Virus record (IMG/VR): IMGVR_UViG_3300009154_002711
Coordinates: 1-64,000 of that record
Length of the DNA: 64,000 nucleotides
From: a virus
Direction: 5' to 3' (one strand)
Below, piece after piece: positions 23,749 through 32,048 of this stretch. Numbering within the stretch: the stretch's first letter is position 1; every line of letters begins with the position of its first letter. The notes beneath the pieces were generated by a model. It did not search any database, was not told where the DNA came from, and saw only the letters and a list, made by a program, of their open reading frames with translations. The translations under genes were made by a program, and so were the position numbers.

Positions 23749-24825
23749 CTACTCATACTCTCTTACAGAAATACCAGTACAGAATTGTAAAGAGAAATCA
23801 TCTGTATAAGCCTGGAATTTGACCGTAAGCATTTTACCTATTAAAGCTTTGCGCTCTAATAAATACTTTTGTTTTAGTTCAATAGGACCTTCAGGAGTTA
23901 CATCACAGATACGCGGCGGAATAGTGTCATCTTCCGGATTAGGAATTAAGCATTTAAACTTACCTAAACCAGGGGCATTATCACACTCAACCACATCTAT
24001 AATCTCAAACTCCTTATCTAAAAAGTCCTTATACTTTAATAAGTATTTAGATCTATAACCACATTCATAAAAGCCATCAGGAATTCTAATCATGATTCCT
24101 TCATGACCTTGACCAACATATTTATTGAACTGTGCTTTAATATCTTCTATAGATCTAGCTATATTAGTTTCTATTAATTCTAAATTACCCAGATGTTTAT
24201 TAGCTTCATATACCGCTTGTAGCTCTGCTAATCTATCCGTGTATGAAATGTTTGGAATAACTAAATCATATATAGTATAGATTAATAAAGGTGTAGTTTC
24301 TTTATAAGCTTTAACAGCAGAAACAGTATCTTGAAATGTATATGGAGGTGGGAGTTTAATCTCCCCATCCAGAATATAATCAGTATCTATATCTAATTTA
24401 ATAGCGCCGAATTCCAAACCTTTCTTAGAGTAAGCTCCTAAAGATTTAGACCAGCACATTCTTAATCCATTATATTTAGGTTGCGTATACACATACTCAG
24501 GAAGTTTATCTCCATAAGCATATGTCTGCGCTTTCATAGGTAAAGGTTTAATAGTAGATACTTCGCCTTCGGCAACATATCCACTTTGTCTTTGCTCTAG
24601 CCACATAGATTCAGCTTCTTTAAGAGCTTGTTCTACTGGAGTAGTAGCATTCTTCTTACCTATATTTTTACCTTTACGTTGTGTGACTTTAGTTTGTACT
24701 TTACCATCTTGTTGCCAATAGCTAACATGGGTACAACCATCATCACTAACTTCAACTAACCAATACTTTAATTTACCTAACTTTGTATTGGCATGTAAAA
24801 CAGGCCATTCTTTTATGATTGTCAT
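23749..24825 (-). CDS. ATP-dependent DNA ligase with WGR-like N-terminus
   Basis: Residues 15-75 look like a WGR nucleic-acid-binding domain (KYWLVEVSDDG...QDGKVQTK). The ligase core follows: motif I QPKYNGLRM, with the nucleophile Lys but Asn instead of the usual Asp (K-Y-N-G), motif III DGEI, motif IV EGIMIR, motif V LLKYKDF. An OB-fold-like C-terminus completes 358 residues. It seals nicks during replication and repair. Confidence 0.88.
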   Translation of the reverse strand: MTIIKEWPVLHANTKLGKLKYWLVEVSDDGCTHVSYWQQDGKVQTKVTQRKGKNIGKKNATTPVEQALKEAESMWLEQRQSGYVAEGEVSTIKPLPMKAQTYAYGDKLPEYVYTQPKYNGLRMCWSKSLGAYSKKGLEFGAIKLDIDTDYILDGEIKLPPPYTFQDTVSAVKAYKETTPLLIYTIYDLVIPNISYTDRLAELQAVYEANKHLGNLELIETNIARSIEDIKAQFNKYVGQGHEGIMIRIPDGFYECGYRSKYLLKYKDFLDKEFEIIDVVECDNAPGLGKFKCLIPNPEDDTIPPRICDVTPEGPIELKQKYLLERKALIGKMLTVKFQAYTDDFSLQFCTGISVREYE

Positions 24826-24854
24826 CTATAATTTATTTAATATAATATGTTTAT

Positions 24855-25472
24855 TTAAAAGCTCTTACCATCTCTATATCTTTGTCTTCTACTATGTCTA
24901 CCATTGCCCACATTTAAAGCTTTATAGGTTGATGTTAATGAGTGACAATTAGGACATAATAAAGTTAAGTTAGAGAGATCATTATTAGTACTATTACCAT
25001 CTATATGTTCTAGTTCAATAGGCACTTTACCACTAGTAGGATTAACTTCACACCATCCACACCTTTGGCATTTATTACCAAGTTGTAGGATGAGGTACTT
25101 TCTAATTGTCTCATTGCACATAATTTTAGTATTATCTGCAGGATTATTAATCTTAGCTATACCTTTATTTAAATTACTTAGCTTATAACACTCCACACCA
25201 CAATACTTACTTGCCTGTCTAGGTTTAGGTTTAGAACAGACCGGACATAAACCAGGATCTTGACCATGTTTTCTTACACCATTATTATTAATTGTAGCTG
25301 CACATGATCTATTACAGAACTTATTATGTCTTTGCTCATATGTAAGAGCACCGTCACAATTCTTACAAAGAGTAGGATTAAGATTATATAAATCTATCCT
25401 TTCCTGTTTTTGTCTAGTGGAGGTCTCTTTTGATTTAGCCGCACCTAGTTTACCCGCTTCCGAGTGATTCAT
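24855..25472 (-). CDS. Zinc-finger HNH endonuclease
   Basis: From MNHSEAGKLGAAKSKE the 205-residue protein has CKNCDGAL...CNRSC and CPVCSKPK...CGVEC modules, then the HNH core CQRCGW...PIELEHIDGN and LLCPNCHS. It resembles the plus-strand HNH at 3970 in module order and is likely another homing-type nuclease. A longer start upstream is less likely. Confidence 0.82.
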   Translation of the reverse strand: MNHSEAGKLGAAKSKETSTRQKQERIDLYNLNPTLCKNCDGALTYEQRHNKFCNRSCAATINNNGVRKHGQDPGLCPVCSKPKPRQASKYCGVECYKLSNLNKGIAKINNPADNTKIMCNETIRKYLILQLGNKCQRCGWCEVNPTSGKVPIELEHIDGNSTNNDLSNLTLLCPNCHSLTSTYKALNVGNGRHSRRQRYRDGKSF

Positions 25473-25541
25473 AATAATTATACCTTTGAACTGTAATACT
25501 ATACTCTTTAAGTATACATCACAGTTCAAAGATAATCAAGA

Positions 25542-25613
25542 GCCGCGAATCGAGACTTGCACCGATAACCTAATAATTACAAATTATTTGCGCTACTATT
25601 GCGCCACCGCGGC
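25542..25613 (-). tRNA. tRNA-Thr(UGU)
   Basis: Acceptor GCCGCGG/TCGCGGC, D arm GGCGCAATAGTAGCGC, anticodon arm AATAA-TTTGTAA-TTATT. The T arm is odd: ATCGG and TCGAT enclose an 8-nt loop TGCAAGTC. Confidence 0.75.
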
Positions 25614-25644
25614 GTATATAATTATTACTATTATAACACATTAA

Positions 25645-25953
25645 TTAATAAACATGAACCACTTCATCTGCCTGATTCTGCTTAGCCAATTCCTGTTCAA
25701 CAATCCGATCCACATTAGCTAAAGCGGCCTGTAGATATGGATCATTATTACAAGGACACGCTTCTGGAAAGCGGCAACCCAATTCAGGATTGCACGTAGT
25801 ACAAGTGGAGTTGGTGACTTCTTCAACCTTAGGAAGTACAGTAGGAGCAAGCTTTACTCCATACTTCTGCAGGTATGCCAAGAAGTCTTCTTGATCAGGG
25901 GCATGACCTAAATGAAACACATGCTCACCAACCGTAACCTTAAACACACTCAT
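25645..25953 (-). CDS. Cys-rich hypothetical protein, 102 residues
   Basis: A central CTTCNPELGCRFPEACPC segment could bind zinc. The C-terminal ALANVDRIVEQELAKQNQADEVV recurs in the next gene. ATG follows AAGGAG. Function unknown. Confidence 0.6.
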   Translation of the reverse strand: MSVFKVTVGEHVFHLGHAPDQEDFLAYLQKYGVKLAPTVLPKVEEVTNSTCTTCNPELGCRFPEACPCNNDPYLQAALANVDRIVEQELAKQNQADEVVHVY

Positions 25954-25964
25954 GAAGAACTCCT

Positions 25965-26138
25965 TTAAGGATTGTAAGTAACAACTTCGTCAGCACAATT
26001 CTGCTTAGCTAATTCAGCTTTAACATGCTTATCCACATTAGCCAGCGCTTTTTGAAAGTGGGTGTTCTTGTGATAAATACAAGCAGAAGGCCACATACAA
26101 CCTTGTGCAGGGGAACATAATCTACATTGCCAATCCAT
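25965..26138 (-). CDS. 57-residue Cys-rich paralogue
   Basis: CRLCSPAQGCMWPSACIY followed by ALANVDKHVKAELAKQNCADEVV mirrors the second half of the neighbouring 102-residue protein. A duplicated zinc-binding-like pair. Confidence 0.6.
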   Translation of the reverse strand: MDWQCRLCSPAQGCMWPSACIYHKNTHFQKALANVDKHVKAELAKQNCADEVVTYNP

Positions 26139-26152
26139 AACCTCTTGTATAT

Positions 26153-26440
26153 CTATAGATTGATCTGGATACTGTTAGAAATGTTCCAGACTTGTAACTT
26201 CTCAATTCGGATTGAGTCGTAGGGAGGAAGATCAACCTGCCATAAGTTAGTTCCTGGAACTTCTACCAGCCAAGGCTCTGTCATGATCTTAAGAAAGTTA
26301 ATCCAATAGACCATACCACGCCCTCTAAAGCTTGGCTCATCTGCCATTTCCTCTAATACTTTAATCACATCTTCCTTAGTAGGAAAGGAAGTAAAGCATA
26401 AAGAAAGTCGCCAAAGACGAATCACATAAACCTCAGGCAT
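26153..26440 (-). CDS. Hypothetical protein, 95 residues
   Basis: Beta-rich with several Trp residues (MVYWINFLKIMTEPWLVEV). No family recognised. Its ATG overlaps the end of the upstream 40-residue ORF. Confidence 0.55.
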   Translation of the reverse strand: MPEVYVIRLWRLSLCFTSFPTKEDVIKVLEEMADEPSFRGRGMVYWINFLKIMTEPWLVEVPGTNLWQVDLPPYDSIRIEKLQVWNISNSIQINL

Positions 26441-26555
26441 TGTTAAAAGTCTTCTCTGTTAGTAATCTTGCCTGTTGTTTTAGAATAGTAAGTGGATAGT
26501 CACTATTAATATCTACTTGAACAGAGGGTAATTCTCCCCATAAATCTAAACTCAT
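26433..26555 (-). CDS. 40-residue hypothetical protein
   Basis: MSLDLWGELPSVQVDINSDY... then a helical KQQARLLTEKTF. It overlaps the next gene's start by 8 nt, as coupled genes do here. Confidence 0.45.
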   Translation of the reverse strand: MSLDLWGELPSVQVDINSDYPLTILKQQARLLTEKTFNNA

Positions 26556-26558
26556 ACT

Positions 26559-26648
26559 TTAATCCTCCACTTGAATCTTATCTGTAATTACCAACCAACT
26601 CACGACGCCAATAACCAAACCAAGTAACCCCAACCAGAGACCTTGCAT
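26559..26648 (-). CDS. 29-residue membrane microprotein
   Basis: MQGLWLGLLGLVIGVVSWLV forms one transmembrane helix with a charged tail TDKIQVED. The stop lies 3 nt before the next start. Confidence 0.5.
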   Translation of the reverse strand: MQGLWLGLLGLVIGVVSWLVITDKIQVED

Positions 26649-26651
26649 AGA

Positions 26652-26849
26652 TTACTTCCAAGAGTTGTTATCAAACATCGCATCAAGCCAGAACCAAAGC
26701 GCTCATCCAATACCAATTATAAACTCTATAAATAAAGCTATTAATGCTATAGGAATAGTTAGTAATAAAACTAAACAGGCCAACCCAACTTTAAGAAATA
26801 ACCATAAGCCTAGTAAGAAAGCGAGCACACTAAGTAGAGTTGTTATCAT
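26652..26849 (-). CDS. Membrane protein with in-frame TGA at codon 49
   Basis: ATG overlaps the upstream stop (ATGA). Two hydrophobic helices fill residues 1-48 up to FIEFIIGIG, then TGA at 26703-26705. In the same frame ALWFWLDAMFDNNSWK and TAA follow. The continuation looks like natural protein, so either the protein lost its tail by nonsense mutation (TGG to TGA) or the TGA is read through. Confidence 0.5.
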
Positions 26850-27151
26850 GCTATCTCCGCTTGAGGAATCATAATATCTGACTCATATAACATAAATTCT
26901 ATAGGCAGAACTTGCTGGTCATCATCAAATCTTTGAATGAAGTTAATAGCATCTGCAGGAAGTTTGATTCTAAGTTCCTCAGTAAATGATAAGGCAATAA
27001 CTAGAAGATTATGATGAACATTAACCTTATAAATTGCTGGCACAAGCTTCTGGATTGCTAAGGATATAGGACACCTACCACAATCATTCTTAATTCCTTC
27101 ACGAATCTCTTCAGCAACTTTAACATGAAGTGGAAATGGAATGGTTATCAT
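26846..27151 (-). CDS. Hypothetical protein, 101 residues
   Basis: Mostly alpha with a CGRCPISLAIQKL segment and a beta-like VNVHHNLLVIALSF. The IPF-x-x-H-V-K-V-A-E-E-I opening is regular, but no family is recognised. Confidence 0.6.
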   Translation of the reverse strand: MITIPFPLHVKVAEEIREGIKNDCGRCPISLAIQKLVPAIYKVNVHHNLLVIALSFTEELRIKLPADAINFIQRFDDDQQVLPIEFMLYESDIMIPQAEIA

Positions 27152-27166
27152 GACGAACTCCTGAGG

Positions 27167-27493
27167 TTAATCAACCAAAGTAAACCTTTCAACCTTAACA
27201 ACTAAATCTGGTTTAGGATCTTTAAATACAGGATAGAATCTAGCAGCTTGTTGAAAGTATTGTTCTTTAGTATCAAAGCCATTAGCTTGTACTTCTTCTA
27301 AAGTAATATCTGCAAATAGCTTTGTATAAGCATTAGAGATAACTACATCTAGTTCTGGATTAGCTGATTGAAGATCTTTAACTATAGCCGGTCCTACAAA
27401 TAATGCTTCATGAGTATCAGGAGAAATCTTAGCAGTTTTACGCCGCGTTAAAACTCTATTATACATTTCAGTATCAACAACAATCACAGACAT
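27167..27493 (-). CDS. Hypothetical protein, 108 residues
   Basis: MSVIVVDTEMYNRVLTRRKT, LFVGPAIVKDL and a C-terminal beta VVKVERFTLVD suggest a compact alpha/beta fold. Function unknown. Confidence 0.6.
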   Translation of the reverse strand: MSVIVVDTEMYNRVLTRRKTAKISPDTHEALFVGPAIVKDLQSANPELDVVISNAYTKLFADITLEEVQANGFDTKEQYFQQAARFYPVFKDPKPDLVVKVERFTLVD

Positions 27494-27539
27494 AGTAAAT
27501 CCTTTGAGAATATAAAATGATATTCAGTTTTAGCCGAGC

Positions 27540-27610
27540 ATGATATTATCCTAGCATATAGGAGGATAAAGCCGCCATAAATGGCGGGGCTTGCACCCAT
27601 TCCCAAGGGT
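27540..27610 (-). terminator. Hairpin pair, terminator-like, in a gene-free stretch
   Basis: The minus strand has CCCCGCCATTTATGGCGG followed by CTTTATCC, and then a second inverted repeat TTATCC...GGATAA. The first resembles the left-end hairpin of TnpB element 1 (AAGCCCCGTCC...GGGCGGCTTT). Probable terminator, or a transposon-end remnant, in the 174-nt gap. Confidence 0.45.
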
Positions 27611-27667
27611 TATAAGAACCTCCGAAGAAAGGTGTGGTTGAATTAGTCTCTAGCTTGAGCAAGTTCA

Positions 27668-27976
27668 TCAGGTGATAATATTGTATTCACTTTGACTTCT
27701 ACCTACTCGGGATTGTGCACTAAAGAGCCATTTAATCCGAGGTGCAACATAACGATCAGTTGATTTAACATTCTTAGGATTTAAGGGAAGATACTGTATA
27801 GTAACATCCCAACCACTTATCATTCTTTTAGTAAAATCTATAACATCTTCAGGATAAACATTAGTAATAACTGTTATTGGATTACTTCCCCAATAAGCAA
27901 GTAATTGTGTATTAATTTCTGCTGCTAATTTCTTACTATTCTCTGTTAAAACTTCAAGCGGCGTTAATACTGCCAT
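27668..27976 (-). CDS. Hypothetical protein, 102 residues
   Basis: N-terminal helix LEVLTENSKKLAAEINTQLL, then a beta segment PITVITNVYPEDVIDF. Unknown family. Confidence 0.6.
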   Translation of the reverse strand: MAVLTPLEVLTENSKKLAAEINTQLLAYWGSNPITVITNVYPEDVIDFTKRMISGWDVTIQYLPLNPKNVKSTDRYVAPRIKWLFSAQSRVGRSQSEYNIIT

Positions 27977-27997
27977 AATAAATTCCTTATATATTAA

Positions 27998-28423
27998 TTA
28001 ATTATCTGGATAAAAATCTTCTACTATAACTTCTTCTCTATTATTTCTAGTAATCTTTGTTTGATGGGAATCATCAAACATAATCTCTATAATGTCTTTA
28101 TTATCTGCTAAAAAACTACAAAGGTCATTTAATATATTACCATCCTCATCAAATATAACAGGTTCATCTCCGTAAAGACTTTGTTCTACTACAGTATCGT
28201 CATCAGAAGTTACTTCAAAGATAACATCATAGATACCAAAAAGACATCTACTTCCATCATTAAAATAAGGAACTCCTCCTTGCCAACCAATAGAAATAAC
28301 CTGAGGATTCTCATCAAAGATCTTATTAAGTTCGGCTCTTAATTCAACTTTAAATCTATCTAGCTTTAACTTTAAACTATTAATATGTTCTTCTACTTGA
28401 TCTACTGCTGTATTAATATTCAT
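27998..28423 (-). CDS. Acidic protein, paralogue A of a pair
   Basis: The 141-residue protein shares I-N-T-x-x-x-x-[IV]-E-x-x-[IK], KIFDxxxQVxxIxWQG and C-terminal Lxx[ND]xxIxxxL/M with the next upstream gene. Local duplication; function unknown. Confidence 0.65.
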   Translation of the reverse strand: MNINTAVDQVEEHINSLKLKLDRFKVELRAELNKIFDENPQVISIGWQGGVPYFNDGSRCLFGIYDVIFEVTSDDDTVVEQSLYGDEPVIFDEDGNILNDLCSFLADNKDIIEIMFDDSHQTKITRNNREEVIVEDFYPDN

Positions 28424-28796
28424 TATATTCTTCTATAGTAATTTCATCAGGGGTTGCCCGATTAATAATTGCGCTATGATTCTCTCCACAAAGCATTTGT
28501 AGGATTCCTGAATTAGCATATAGGAAGTTTTCCAGATCATATAATAATGGTTGAATAAGATTCTTATAATCCGTAACCTCTAAATAATAAGGATCAGGTA
28601 TCATTTCCATAGAATATATTGCAAAGCTACAAACCTCTCCATCACAATAGCTGGGAGTATAACCCTGCCATGTAATGCCGGTAACCTGTTCACTTTGATC
28701 AAATATCTTAGTAACTAATTCTTTAAAGGTAAATTTAAATGTATTTACTTGTTCTTTTATATTTTCTATTTGAGTATCAGTATTAATTATATTCAT
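28413..28796 (-). CDS. Acidic protein, paralogue B of a pair
   Basis: The 127-residue copy has KIFDQSEQVTGITWQG where its neighbour has KIFDENPQVISIGWQG. It overlaps that gene by 11 nt. Unknown function. Confidence 0.65.
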   Translation of the reverse strand: MNIINTDTQIENIKEQVNTFKFTFKELVTKIFDQSEQVTGITWQGYTPSYCDGEVCSFAIYSMEMIPDPYYLEVTDYKNLIQPLLYDLENFLYANSGILQMLCGENHSAIINRATPDEITIEEYNEY

Positions 28797-28797
28797 A

Positions 28798-29148
28798 TTA
28801 ATCCTTAAGGCTAACTGTACGAGAACGAATAATAGGTTGCCCCATCCAAGATTCCAATGGCATAAGATCTAACCATTGACTCAGAGTAGGAATACATCCC
28901 AAATCATCTAAGATATGTTGTTCAGCTACATCTCTAGGAGAATATACTTTATTATCAGAATTAATTCTAGTTACTCCAAAAGCTAATTCAACTAAATAGC
29001 AACCAATAGAATGATGTGTAACTGCACGATGGCGCATATCAGGATGACCGGCTTTAGAGAAGTCTAAGAAGTCATGTATATCTTGGTAGTCTTCTGATTT
29101 ACCACCGAACTTCTTAACTGAAATATCTGCATGAATAAAAGGTTTCAT
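28798..29148 (-). CDS. DUF6915-like protein
   Basis: The 116-residue protein has H-A near the N-terminus, KKFGGKSEDYQDIHDFLDFSK, FRHRA-like DMRHRAVTHHSIG, an E-x-x-F-G-V-T-x-x-N-S-D element and AEQHILDDLGCIPTLSQWL. I recall this set from a small uncharacterised family in phages and bacteria. Conserved His residues hint at metal binding; function unknown. Confidence 0.65.
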   Translation of the reverse strand: MKPFIHADISVKKFGGKSEDYQDIHDFLDFSKAGHPDMRHRAVTHHSIGCYLVELAFGVTRINSDNKVYSPRDVAEQHILDDLGCIPTLSQWLDLMPLESWMGQPIIRSRTVSLKD

Positions 29149-29185
29149 TTGTTTTATGTAGCTGCTAAAAGTTTCTTAAACATAT

Positions 29186-29431
29186 TTATCCTTTGTTATC
29201 GTTTATCTTAGTTAACTTACTAATTGTAGTCTGGGGGGCATTTTGTAATATGGTATCAGCCAAACAATCCGGACAAGTAAAATAAGCTTTTGGAATTCCC
29301 TTATCATAAAACGTCGGCTCAAAGTAATCTGCCTGAACGTCTTCTATATCCAAATCCCAGACAGCTTTACAATTATCACAAGTAACATCCCGCCGCCAGG
29401 AAATATCCCCGGGGGTAATTCTGATAGCCAT
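29186..29431 (-). CDS. Small zinc-ribbon-like protein, 81 residues
   Basis: Two CxxC pairs, CDNCKAVWDL and CPDCLAD, 36 residues apart, likely bind one zinc ion. ATG follows AGAGGA. Function unknown. Confidence 0.6.
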   Translation of the reverse strand: MAIRITPGDISWRRDVTCDNCKAVWDLDIEDVQADYFEPTFYDKGIPKAYFTCPDCLADTILQNAPQTTISKLTKINDNKG

Positions 29432-29479
29432 TGTTGAGTCCTCTGTTATGGTTTCAAACCTGTGGTTATTAATTTTAAT

Positions 29480-29558
29480 AGGAGTGAAGAGACTTGAACT
29501 CTTAAGCCGAAGCGGCGGAGCTTAAATCCGCTGTGTTTCCCAATTTCACCACACTCCC
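29480..29558 (-). tRNA. tRNA-Leu(UAA)
   Basis: Acceptor GGGAGTG/CACTCCT, anticodon arm GCGGA-TTTAAGC-TCCGC, a long variable arm CGCTTCGG and T arm AGAGTTCAAGTCTCT. Class II shape fits Leu. Confidence 0.85.
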
Positions 29559-29591
29559 ATATCCAACACTCAAGTCCTCCAGAGACTTGCG

Positions 29592-29642
29592 GGAACGAGC
29601 TGCCCCTCATAGCCACCCATAGGGCAACATACAGCTCGCTCC
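29592..29642 (-). other. Stable RNA hairpin between tRNA-Leu and the next gene
   Basis: GGAGCGAGCTG pairs with CAGCTCGTTCC over 11 bp (one wobble) around a GC-rich inner hairpin. No U tract, so it may be an RNA stability or processing element rather than a terminator. Confidence 0.45.
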
Positions 29643-29666
29643 AGCAAATCCCCTGAACCTAAGTTA

Positions 29667-30224
29667 TCATTCTCTAAATAATTCAAATCCATTAGCTTCA
29701 TATTCTACAATATCATATTCGGGAAATCTGCTGACTAAAGCATCCAGAATAATAAAAGTATAAGGTCTAAAGATTGGATCATTAGGAAGATAATCTTTTA
29801 ATTCATGAGCTTTATATTGAAAAGCTAATTGATTAGGACTCATATCATCTGTTTCTCTGATATAAACCTGAGTTAAGATCTGAGTTTCATCAACTCGAAT
29901 AGTCATCTGGCCTTTAATAACTCTACCAATACTAACTAGAATTAACTTATTAAATATAGTTGATTCAATAGAAGCTAATTGTACAGCAAGACTGTTAGGA
30001 TAATACCAAGTATCAAGTAGTTTATCAATAGCAGTAACTAGCTTAGTATATAAAGCTCGTTGTGATTCGGTATCAGCTACACCAAGATTAGCATCATACA
30101 CATCACGATGTTGTTCTAATGCAATTAAATCTTCAGCAGTATAATTTCCACTACCGGCTCTCCGAAGGATAGGAGACATATCTACAGCACTATACTGATA
30201 CAGGAAGTTTAGGAAGTCTTGCAT
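29667..30224 (-). CDS. Hypothetical protein, 185 residues
   Basis: Largely helical N-terminus (MQDFLNFLYQYSAVDMSPIL), then a beta-rich middle (VSIGRVIKGQMTIRVDETQ). ATG follows AGGAG-like sequence. Not recognised. Confidence 0.6.
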   Translation of the reverse strand: MQDFLNFLYQYSAVDMSPILRRAGSGNYTAEDLIALEQHRDVYDANLGVADTESQRALYTKLVTAIDKLLDTWYYPNSLAVQLASIESTIFNKLILVSIGRVIKGQMTIRVDETQILTQVYIRETDDMSPNQLAFQYKAHELKDYLPNDPIFRPYTFIILDALVSRFPEYDIVEYEANGFELFRE

Positions 30225-30254
30225 GAAGTCTCCTTTGGAGTTTGATTAAAAGGA

Positions 30255-30557
30255 TTAGTTGATAATACTTTGTACAGATTGTTCAGATTTAGTTTTGCTC
30301 TCTGCGATTTCGTCAAGTACATATTGTGCCATCTTTATTAAACGTCTGTTGATATTATTATTAGCCATGCTCTTCAAAGGGTTACGCGAATATAATTTAC
30401 AGTCGGGATCAATCATTTCACTCTTTCTAAAACTAATAAACTGTTTGATTGCTTCTACAGAAACCTTATCCAATCGATTATCCAAAGCATTAAAGAAGGC
30501 TTCTGCAGTCTCTTCATACTCACAGTTGGCTATGAGTAAATTGTAATCAATGAACAT
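30255..30557 (-). CDS. Helical hypothetical protein, 100 residues
   Basis: MFIDYNLL is chosen for GGAAATATAAG upstream. The protein is almost all alpha-helical and basic near its middle. Unknown. Confidence 0.55.
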   Translation of the reverse strand: MFIDYNLLIANCEYEETAEAFFNALDNRLDKVSVEAIKQFISFRKSEMIDPDCKLYSRNPLKSMANNNINRRLIKMAQYVLDEIAESKTKSEQSVQSIIN

Positions 30558-30661
30558 CTTATATTTCCAAAAAGGGGTGGGAGTAGCCAAGTTACTGCCT
30601 CGTAACTTGGCCGATAATTATAATATATATATAATATATTGTTTGCTTTAATTCAGTACAT

Positions 30662-30907
30662 CTAATACTTACCAGCTTTGGATACTATAGCAGCCCAATC
30701 ACAGTTGGAATGTGGCCAATGATAACAAGCAAACAACCGATGAATAACATATTGACCTTCTTTGATAAGAGCTTCTCTAAAATCGTAACTATCATCAGAA
30801 TACCTTTCATTATCTAAAAGGGTATTTAATTGTGCTTCAGTTGCAGCAATAGGTTGCATAATTACTTCAGGTAATGCCTCTATCAAATTAGCAATTACAT
30901 CACTCAT
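30662..30907 (-). CDS. Hypothetical protein, 81 residues
   Basis: Helical, with a Cys/His/Trp-rich C-terminus ACYHWPHSNCDWAAIV. ATG follows TTGGAG. Unknown. Confidence 0.55.
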   Translation of the reverse strand: MSDVIANLIEALPEVIMQPIAATEAQLNTLLDNERYSDDSYDFREALIKEGQYVIHRLFACYHWPHSNCDWAAIVSKAGKY

Positions 30908-30924
30908 CTAATTTCTCCAAGTGG

Positions 30925-31122
30925 TTAACGAAGTCTACATCGCATATCTTGTGCAGCATCTCTAGGATCAGAACTATTACGCAAGATATCCAGTTCAGTA
31001 ATAAAGCGACTAGACATATTAGTTCCATCTATAACAGATAAAACACCAGGAATATCTTTAATATCCACTGCAGCAATTGCATCTGCTATAAAGAATAGCA
31101 AAGACCTTTCTATTTCAGTCAT
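30925..31122 (-). CDS. Hypothetical protein, 65 residues
   Basis: Short helical protein MTEIERSLLFFIADAIAAVD... ending DMRCRLR. AGGAG lies upstream. Unknown. Confidence 0.5.
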   Translation of the reverse strand: MTEIERSLLFFIADAIAAVDIKDIPGVLSVIDGTNMSSRFITELDILRNSSDPRDAAQDMRCRLR

Positions 31123-31162
31123 AAGAACTCCTAAGGTTTTATATCATATGAACTACCTGACC

Positions 31163-31252
31163 CTAAGTGCAAGCACTATAATGATTATGAACTTGGGCAA
31201 ACCGCTCACAAACTTTTAATGGTGATTGATCAAAAACTGGATACATCATCAT
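31163..31252 (-). CDS. 29-residue microprotein
   Basis: Three consecutive ATGs (31244-31252) overlap the stop of the upstream gene as ATGA. MMMYPVFDQSPLKVCERFAQ... Supported mainly by coupling. Confidence 0.35.
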   Translation of the reverse strand: MMMYPVFDQSPLKVCERFAQVHNHYSACT

Positions 31253-31485
31253 GATTGCACATCAACTCCACTATTAAACTTCTCTACAACTTCTAGAATT
31301 ATTTCTTCAGACATGCCATAAACATCCTTTAGAACTTTAAGCTGATTACCTATTTGTTCTTCAGAAGAAGTAGCCAAAATTCTTTGCAGAAACCTTATAC
31401 CAAGTTCTTCCAGAGTAAACTTAGAAGTCTCTTCTGCTCTAATACCCTGAAGATCAGTAGGAGATGAATCTAGAAAGTATTCCAT
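31249..31485 (-). CDS. Hypothetical protein, 78 residues
   Basis: MEYFLDSS is chosen for AAAGGAT upstream; the longer frame overlaps the phosphatase gene. Helical, Glu-rich. Unknown. Confidence 0.55.
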   Translation of the reverse strand: MEYFLDSSPTDLQGIRAEETSKFTLEELGIRFLQRILATSSEEQIGNQLKVLKDVYGMSEEIILEVVEKFNSGVDVQS

Positions 31486-31496
31486 GTAATTATCCT

Positions 31497-31934
31497 TTAA
31501 GTAGTTTCCCAGTAATCCCAAATACCTGTAACCCTTTTATACACCGTGGTATTGGGAATATAATTAGGATCATTAAAGATTATATTAGGATCTTGTCCAT
31601 CCAAATATAAAGCCGCCGCAGCAATAGCTGCTGATCTACTTATACCTGCCTCACAATTAACTAATAAATAATCTACAGTATCTTTATGGCAATTAATAAA
31701 AGCTCTAATAAGTAAAGCTTGTTCTTTAGTAATTGCTTTGAGATATGTACCTATATCTTCTGTAATATCATCAAAGCGTAATTTAAGTACACCTTTACAC
31801 TTAGAACTTTGATCAGGAGTTAATGCAAATCCGGCATCATAGTTATCTTCATGCCCTGTAATACTGATCACAATATATGAATTATTATCCATAGGTTCAT
31901 CAGCAAGTAGTCGGCTACTAATTCTTACTTTCAT
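31497..31934 (-). CDS. Dual-specificity protein phosphatase-like
   Basis: The 145-residue protein has the P-loop VNCEAGISRSAAIAAAAL, matching HCxxGxxRS with Asn in place of the usual His before the nucleophilic Cys. The preceding LRFDDITED gives a general-acid Asp candidate. Such enzymes remove phosphate from Tyr/Ser/Thr or other substrates; a phage copy may modify host signalling. Confidence 0.75.
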   Translation of the reverse strand: MKVRISSRLLADEPMDNNSYIVISITGHEDNYDAGFALTPDQSSKCKGVLKLRFDDITEDIGTYLKAITKEQALLIRAFINCHKDTVDYLLVNCEAGISRSAAIAAAALYLDGQDPNIIFNDPNYIPNTTVYKRVTGIWDYWETT

Positions 31935-31955
31935 TCACTTATCCTGTATGTAACT

Positions 31956-32030
31956 GGAACATATGAGAATCGAACTCATCTGAAATTCTGATTGCAAGTC
32001 AGACGACCACTCCTAGCAGTCCCATGCCCC
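31956..32030 (-). tRNA. tRNA-Ala(UGC)
   Basis: Acceptor GGGGCAT/ATGTTCC with two wobbles, anticodon arm TCTGA-CTTGCAA-TCAGA, T arm ATGAG-TTCGATT-CTCAT. Confidence 0.8.
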
Positions 32031-32048
32031 AAAGTTAAATTAATCTAC

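Noticed and set aside
26665-26874. 69-codon plus-strand ORF
   Set aside because: It is the antisense shadow of the membrane protein gene at 26652-26849, which has coupling and hydrophobic helices.
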